A stretch of DNA of 8,368 bases from JASFRI01 sp050115015 (GTDB taxonomy: Bacteria; Acidobacteriota; Polarisedimenticolia; CBDVAL01), in assembly GCA_050115015.1 (NCBI GenBank), contig JASFRI010000180.1:1-8368 (forward strand), written 5' to 3'. The notes beneath the pieces were generated by a model that saw nothing but the letters and a program-made list of their open reading frames with translations, was not told where the DNA came from and made no database searches. The translations under genes were made by a program, and so were the position numbers. This document shows, piece after piece, positions 4,844 to 8,368 of this stretch. Every line of letters starts with the position of its first letter. The stretch's first letter is position 1.

Positions 4844-7639
4844 TCAGGGGCGGCTCGCGCGAAGGAGCTCGCGGTAGCGGGTGGCCTGCTCCGGCTCGCC
4901 CATGGCGTCGTGCAGTGCCGCCAGACGCTCGAGCGTCGCACGTCGCCGGGGATCGTCCTCCGGACGTTCGCGGAGCACGGTCCAGGCGCCCTCCAGGTCC
5001 TCGCGCGCCCGGGCGTCGTCGCCCCGGGCCAGATACCAGGCTCCCCGGGCGCTACGGGCCGCGGCGGTGCGCCAGTAGTCCGCGCCATGGACCTCGGTGG
5101 CCAGCTCCACCGCGTCGTCGAGGGTCCGGCCGGCTTCGTCCATGCGGCGCTCGTCGAGCAGCATCTCGCCCAGATCGACCAGCAGGGAGGCCCGGTTCGG
5201 CCCCTTCTCCGGGAGGTTCCGCATCGCGGCACGCATGAGCGACTCGGCCTCCTCGACCTGCCCGCGCTGCCAGAGAAGGCGACCGAGGTAGTAGCGCGAG
5301 GTGGCCACGGAGAAATGACCCTCCCCGTACGCCCGGAGACGGATCGCCAGCGCCCCCCGGTAGAGCGGCTCCGCCTCCTCGAGCCGGCCCAGGGCCGAGA
5401 GCAGGACCGCGAGGTTCGTCATGCTCAGGGCCACCGACGGATGATCGTCACCGAGGCTGACCCGCTGCAGCTCGAGGGTCTCGCGAAAGATCGGCTCGGC
5501 CTTCTCGAACTCGCGCTGCTGGTAGAACAGCGCCGCCAGGTTGCCGCGCACGCTGGCGGTGTGGGGGTGCTGTGGGCCGAGGATCCGTTCCCGCATCTCC
5601 AGGGACTCACGATAGAGCCGCTCCGCCTCCTGGAAGTCGTCCTGGTTGTGCAGGGACATGGCCAGGGCGTTGAGCGTGTCGGCGATGGCCGGATGATCGC
5701 CGCCGATCTCCTCCCGCTGGATCTCCAGTGCCCGGCGTAGCAGCTCCGAGGCGCGCTCGTACTCGCCGCGCTGCAGCTCCAGCGAGCCGAGGTCCTTCAG
5801 CACGAGCGCGACTTCGGGATGCCGCGGACCGTACACCTCCTGGAGGATCGCCAGCGCCTCGTCGTAGAGAGCCTGCGCCTGATCGAGATTGCGCCGGAAT
5901 TGCTGCACCAGCGCCAGCCCGCGGAGGCTCTCCGCCACCTGCGGGTGGGATGGGCCGAACAGCTCACGCCGCATCTCCAGGCTGCGCTGCAATTGCTGCT
6001 CCGCCTCGTCGTACGAGCCCTGCTCGTGCAGCGCCCGGCCGACGTGGTCCAGGCTCTCGGCCACCGGCTCGCTGGGGTCCGGATACAGCGTCCGGCGAAG
6101 CTCCAGCGCGTCGCCCAGCAGCCGGCCCGCCGGGTCGTAGAGACCCAGGCTCAGGTACACCCGGCCCATGACATCCTTCATCGTGGCCTGGATCTCGGGC
6201 TCGCCCGCGAGCGCCTCGATGCGCCGGGTGCCGCTGTCCAGGAGCTCCACCGCGGTGACGGTGGTCCCCCGGGCCTCGCCGGGATCCGCCAGCTGGAAGG
6301 TGTCGATGAGGAACTCGCTCACCCGGCGTGCCGTGGCGGCCTCCCGCCGGGCGCGGTCCCGCTCCAGGGACGCCACCCGGGCCAGCCAGAGGCTGCTGAC
6401 CAGGCCCGCCAGGACGGAGATCACCACCAGCGAGCCGGCGACCACGGCGACGCGATTGCGGCGGACGAAGCGCCCGGCCAGGTAGCGGAAGGTCGCCGGC
6501 CTCGCGTTCACCGGCAGGCCGGCGAGGTGGCGCTCGATGTCGTCCACCAGGTCCGACACAGAGGCGTAGCGGCTCTCCACCTCCTTCCGCAGCGCCTTCA
6601 TGACGATGTTGTCGAGGTCGCCGCGCAGGAGTCGCCGGACCCGGTCCGGCGCGGCTCCGTGGGTCTCGTCCGCCCCTTCTCCGGTGACCGCGGTACTCGG
6701 CCGCGCCGGGATGCGCTCGCAGACCACCTCCTGGATCTCGGAGGGGGTCATGTCCCGGAACTCCTGGGCCCGGCGCCCGGTGAGCAGCTCGTAGAGCAGC
6801 AGGCCCAGCTGATACACGTCGGTGGCGGTGGTCGCCGGTGCGCCGGCGACCTGTTCCGGGGCGGCGTACTGTGGGGTCATCACCCGCACGGCAGTACGGG
6901 TGGCCGGTGCGGCATGGGGAGTTGCCGCCGGATCCAGGAGCTTCGCGATCCCGAAGTCCAGGAGCTTCACCTTTCCGCCGTCGGTCACGAGGATGTTGGA
7001 GGGCTTCAGGTCCCGGTGCACCACCAGGTGCCGGTGGGCGAACTCCACGGCGTGACCCACCTCCACGAACAGCCGCAGCCGGTCCGCAACCGTCAGGCGC
7101 TGGCGGTTGCACCATTCGTCGATGGGCTGGCCCTCGACGTACTCCATGGCCAGGAACGGCCGGCCCTCGGAGGTGACGCCGCCGTCGAGCAGGCGGGCGA
7201 TGCTCGGATGGTCCAGGGAGGCCAGGATCTGGCGTTCCTGCTGGAAGCGACGGATGGTCTCCTCGGTGTCGATGCCGGCACGGATGAGCTTGACCGCCGC
7301 CTTCTGGTGGAACTCGCCGCTGGTGCGCTCCGCGAGATAGACCACGCCCATGCCGCCGCCGCCAAGCTCCCGGAGGAGGCTCCATGCGCCCACCGGGGTG
7401 CCCGGTGGGAGCCGGCCGATCTGAATCGACGCGTCCCCCCAGAGCTCACCCCTCTGGAGCTTCCCCGGCTCCAGGAAGTCGTCGGAGCTCTCGGCGTCGG
7501 CAAGCAGTTCCCGGACCAGCTCGAGGAGTTCCTGGTCGCCGGCGCATTCGCGCTCCAGGTAGCGGGCACGCTCCTCCTCCGGGAGATCCAGCGCAGCGGA
7601 GAGCAGCGCGTCGGCCCTGGCCTCCCGCTCACCCGGCAT
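4844..7639 (-). CDS. Transmembrane Ser/Thr protein kinase with TPR array (PknB-like)
   Basis: A 931-residue signalling kinase. Residues 1-60 form the acidic helical leader common in this family (LPEEERARYLERECAGDQEL). The kinase domain spans about 84-372 and is complete: GGGGMGVVY loop (93-101), Lys117, Glu135, HRDLKPSN (208-215, catalytic Asp210), DFG (228-230), APE (260-262) and Asp274. The activation loop holds several Thr residues. One membrane helix lies at about 397-420, followed by a charged helix and TPR repeats to the C-terminus. Standard topology puts the kinase in the cytoplasm and the TPRs outside, as a sensor or protein-binding arm. The ATG at 7639 has GAGGG upstream and overlaps the sigma gene by 11 bases, so the two are translationally coupled; the sigma factor is the most likely substrate. 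Kinase assignment is firm; the substrate is inferred. Confidence 0.93.
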   Translation of the reverse strand: MPGEREARADALLSAALDLPEEERARYLERECAGDQELLELVRELLADAESSDDFLEPGKLQRGELWGDASIQIGRLPPGTPVGAWSLLRELGGGGMGVVYLAERTSGEFHQKAAVKLIRAGIDTEETIRRFQQERQILASLDHPSIARLLDGGVTSEGRPFLAMEYVEGQPIDEWCNRQRLTVADRLRLFVEVGHAVEFAHRHLVVHRDLKPSNILVTDGGKVKLLDFGIAKLLDPAATPHAAPATRTAVRVMTPQYAAPEQVAGAPATTATDVYQLGLLLYELLTGRRAQEFRDMTPSEIQEVVCERIPARPSTAVTGEGADETHGAAPDRVRRLLRGDLDNIVMKALRKEVESRYASVSDLVDDIERHLAGLPVNARPATFRYLAGRFVRRNRVAVVAGSLVVISVLAGLVSSLWLARVASLERDRARREAATARRVSEFLIDTFQLADPGEARGTTVTAVELLDSGTRRIEALAGEPEIQATMKDVMGRVYLSLGLYDPAGRLLGDALELRRTLYPDPSEPVAESLDHVGRALHEQGSYDEAEQQLQRSLEMRRELFGPSHPQVAESLRGLALVQQFRRNLDQAQALYDEALAILQEVYGPRHPEVALVLKDLGSLELQRGEYERASELLRRALEIQREEIGGDHPAIADTLNALAMSLHNQDDFQEAERLYRESLEMRERILGPQHPHTASVRGNLAALFYQQREFEKAEPIFRETLELQRVSLGDDHPSVALSMTNLAVLLSALGRLEEAEPLYRGALAIRLRAYGEGHFSVATSRYYLGRLLWQRGQVEEAESLMRAAMRNLPEKGPNRASLLVDLGEMLLDERRMDEAGRTLDDAVELATEVHGADYWRTAAARSARGAWYLARGDDARAREDLEGAWTVLRERPEDDPRRRATLERLAALHDAMGEPEQATRYRELLRASRP
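5237..6142 (-). repeat. TPR array of the kinase, strict 42-residue period
   Basis: Residues about 500-801 of the kinase are tandem TPRs of the kinesin-light-chain-like type (TPR_10/TPR_12). The histidine of the G-x-x-H-[PF] turn falls at 565, 607, 649, 691, 733 and 775, exactly 42 residues apart each time. Typical TPR words recur, such as EAERLYRESLEMRE and KAEPIFRETLELQR. Weaker, less regular repeats continue to about residue 926 (for example MDEAGRTLDDAVELA). Such arrays bind proteins or peptides. Confidence 0.88.
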
Positions 7640-8225
7640 CGGTGCCCTCGCCGTCCGGGGCGTGGTCCCGCAGTGCGCGCCGCAGCCAGGCCCGGGCCCG
7701 CTTCCAGTCGCGGTCGACGGTCTTCTTGGAGACGTCGAGCGCCCTGGCGGTCTCCTCGGCGGTTAGGCCCGCGAAGAACCGGCATTCCACCACCCGCGGG
7801 AGCCGCGGGTCCAGCTCCCCCAGCCCCGCCAGCGCCTGGTCCAGCTCGAGGATGGCGTCGGCCTCGTCCTCGATGGCGATCTCCACGCTATCCAGGGAGC
7901 GGATCGGCTGGCTTCCGCCGCGCTTCTTGGCGCGGTAGTGGCGCGCGTGATCGACGATGATCTGCCGCATGGCCAGCGACGCCACCGCGAAGAAGTGCCC
8001 TCGATCGGACCACGCCGACCCCTGGGCGTCCGCCAGCTTGAGGTAGGCCTCGTGCACGAGGCCGGTGGTGTTGAGGGTGTGTCCGGACCGCCGCCCCGCG
8101 AGCTGGCGACGGGCGAGCAGCTGCAGGTCCGCGTAGACGAGGGGCACGAGCTGCTTCAGGGCCTCCTCGTCACCGGCCCGGTGCGCGGCCAGCAGACGGG
8201 TGATCGCATCGGCGGACGTGGACAT
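7629..8225 (-). CDS. Kinase-linked ECF-like sigma factor (TIGR02999/Sigma70_ECF type)
   Basis: A 198-residue sigma factor of the type often paired with Ser/Thr kinases. Region 2 covers about 8-103, with the family signature TTGLVHEAYLKL (53-64), GHFFAVASLAMRQIIVDHAR (76-95) and KKRGG (100-104). Region 4 covers about 130-186, with the helix-turn-helix LTAEETARALDVSKKTVDRD (154-173) and the trailing RARAWLRRAL. Region 2.2 lacks the acidic patch of ordinary ECF factors: Asn-Thr-Thr-Gly (52-55) stands where the other sigma factor in this window has Glu-Ala-Arg-Asp. No anti-sigma gene adjoins it; its stop overlaps the kinase start (ATGCCGGGTGA, 7629-7639). This suggests control by phosphorylation and not by sequestration. 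The ATG at 8225 has no good ribosome binding site, but no better start is visible and the N-terminus fits the family. Confidence 0.9.
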   Translation of the reverse strand: MSTSADAITRLLAAHRAGDEEALKQLVPLVYADLQLLARRQLAGRRSGHTLNTTGLVHEAYLKLADAQGSAWSDRGHFFAVASLAMRQIIVDHARHYRAKKRGGSQPIRSLDSVEIAIEDEADAILELDQALAGLGELDPRLPRVVECRFFAGLTAEETARALDVSKKTVDRDWKRARAWLRRALRDHAPDGEGTDAG

Positions 8226-8265
8226 GTTCGGGCTGGCGCTCCGGGACGAGTCGAACGCTGCCGCG

Positions 8266-8295
8266 AGTATAGGCGAATCGTCCCGCCCACCGGAA
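8266..8295 (-). promoter_or_regulatory. Possible promoter of the sigma-kinase operon
   Basis: On the minus strand TATACT (8271-8266) differs from the housekeeping -10 consensus by one base and stands out in GC-rich DNA. An 18-base spacer leads back to TTCCGG (8295-8290), a poor -35. Transcription would start about 34 bases before the sigma start at 8225. The -10 alone is attractive; the pair is weak. Confidence 0.3.
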
Positions 8296-8314
8296 CCGCC
8301 GGCCCCTGCGCCGG

Positions 8315-8336
8315 GCCGCGCCCGCCCCGGCGCGGC
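8315..8336. repeat. GC-rich perfect hairpin upstream of the sigma-kinase operon
   Basis: GCCGCGCC (8315-8322) and GGCGCGGC (8329-8336) form an 8-bp perfect inverted repeat around a 6-base loop. It sits upstream of the possible promoter, with an AT-richer stretch ending in a run of six A at the window edge. It has no T-run on either side, so it may be an operator, part of a terminator for a gene beyond the edge, or chance in such GC-rich DNA. Confidence 0.25.
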
Positions 8337-8368
8337 GAACGATGGGTCTCAACTATCTGCACAAAAAA

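Noticed and set aside
5819..7960. A 713-codon open frame on the plus strand, opposite the kinase and sigma genes.
   Set aside because: It lies antisense to a kinase and sigma factor with unmistakable motifs. Its translation is low in complexity and has no recognisable domain. Long antisense frames are expected in GC-rich genes with strong third-position bias.
1..8368. CRISPR arrays, tRNA or rRNA genes, defence systems or phage genes.
   Set aside because: No regularly spaced direct DNA repeats, no tRNA-like cloverleaf, and no nuclease, integrase or phage structural motifs were found on either strand.

Overview
This is a GC-rich window (roughly 70% G+C by eye) with dense coding, strong GC bias at third codon positions and short intergenic gaps. 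The gene families point to an environmental bacterium of the Acidobacteriota, Eisenbacteria, myxobacterial or Planctomycetota kind, or a high-GC gammaproteobacterium such as Wenzhouxiangella. They include an ECF sigma factor of the TIGR02999 type paired with a TPR-bearing Ser/Thr kinase, and secreted parallel beta-helix and 'GENxGW'-repeat proteins. The sequence does not settle the phylum, and there is no rRNA or tRNA to help.

Two transcription units face each other. On the + strand, 377-2527 is a tight three-gene operon: an RpoE-like ECF sigma factor, a membrane-anchored zinc-finger anti-sigma factor with two ZAS modules (start and stop codons overlap as ATGA), and a small polytopic membrane protein combining a TM2-like and a LiaF-like region. 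It ends at a perfect 15-bp hairpin (2552-2588). A candidate ECF-type promoter (AAC-N16-CGTC, 285-307) lies upstream and would fit autoregulation. This looks like an envelope-stress module.

On the - strand, reading from the right, are a TIGR02999-type ECF sigma factor (8225-7629) and, overlapping it by 11 nt, a 931-residue transmembrane Ser/Thr kinase with a long TPR array (7639-4844). After a 431-nt gap come two secreted proteins of exactly 278 residues each: a GENxGW-repeat protein with a fibronectin-III-like tail (4412-3576) and a right-handed beta-helix protein (3521-2685).

The most interesting signal is in the kinase-linked sigma factor. Its region 2.2 has Asn-Thr-Thr-Gly where the other sigma factor in the same window has the acidic Glu-Ala-Arg-Asp (the usual 'DAED' patch). 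The gene has no anti-sigma partner and is coupled to a kinase with all catalytic residues intact. This is the arrangement expected if the sigma factor is switched on by threonine phosphorylation, as in EcfP/PknT of Vibrio. The window would then hold two contrasting kinds of sigma control: sequestration by a zinc-finger anti-sigma factor, and phosphorylation by a transmembrane kinase.

The left edge (1 to about 158) looks unlike the rest and may be the end of a dispersed repeat or mobile element. The right edge (8226-8368) is the promoter region of the sigma-kinase unit and runs out of the window.
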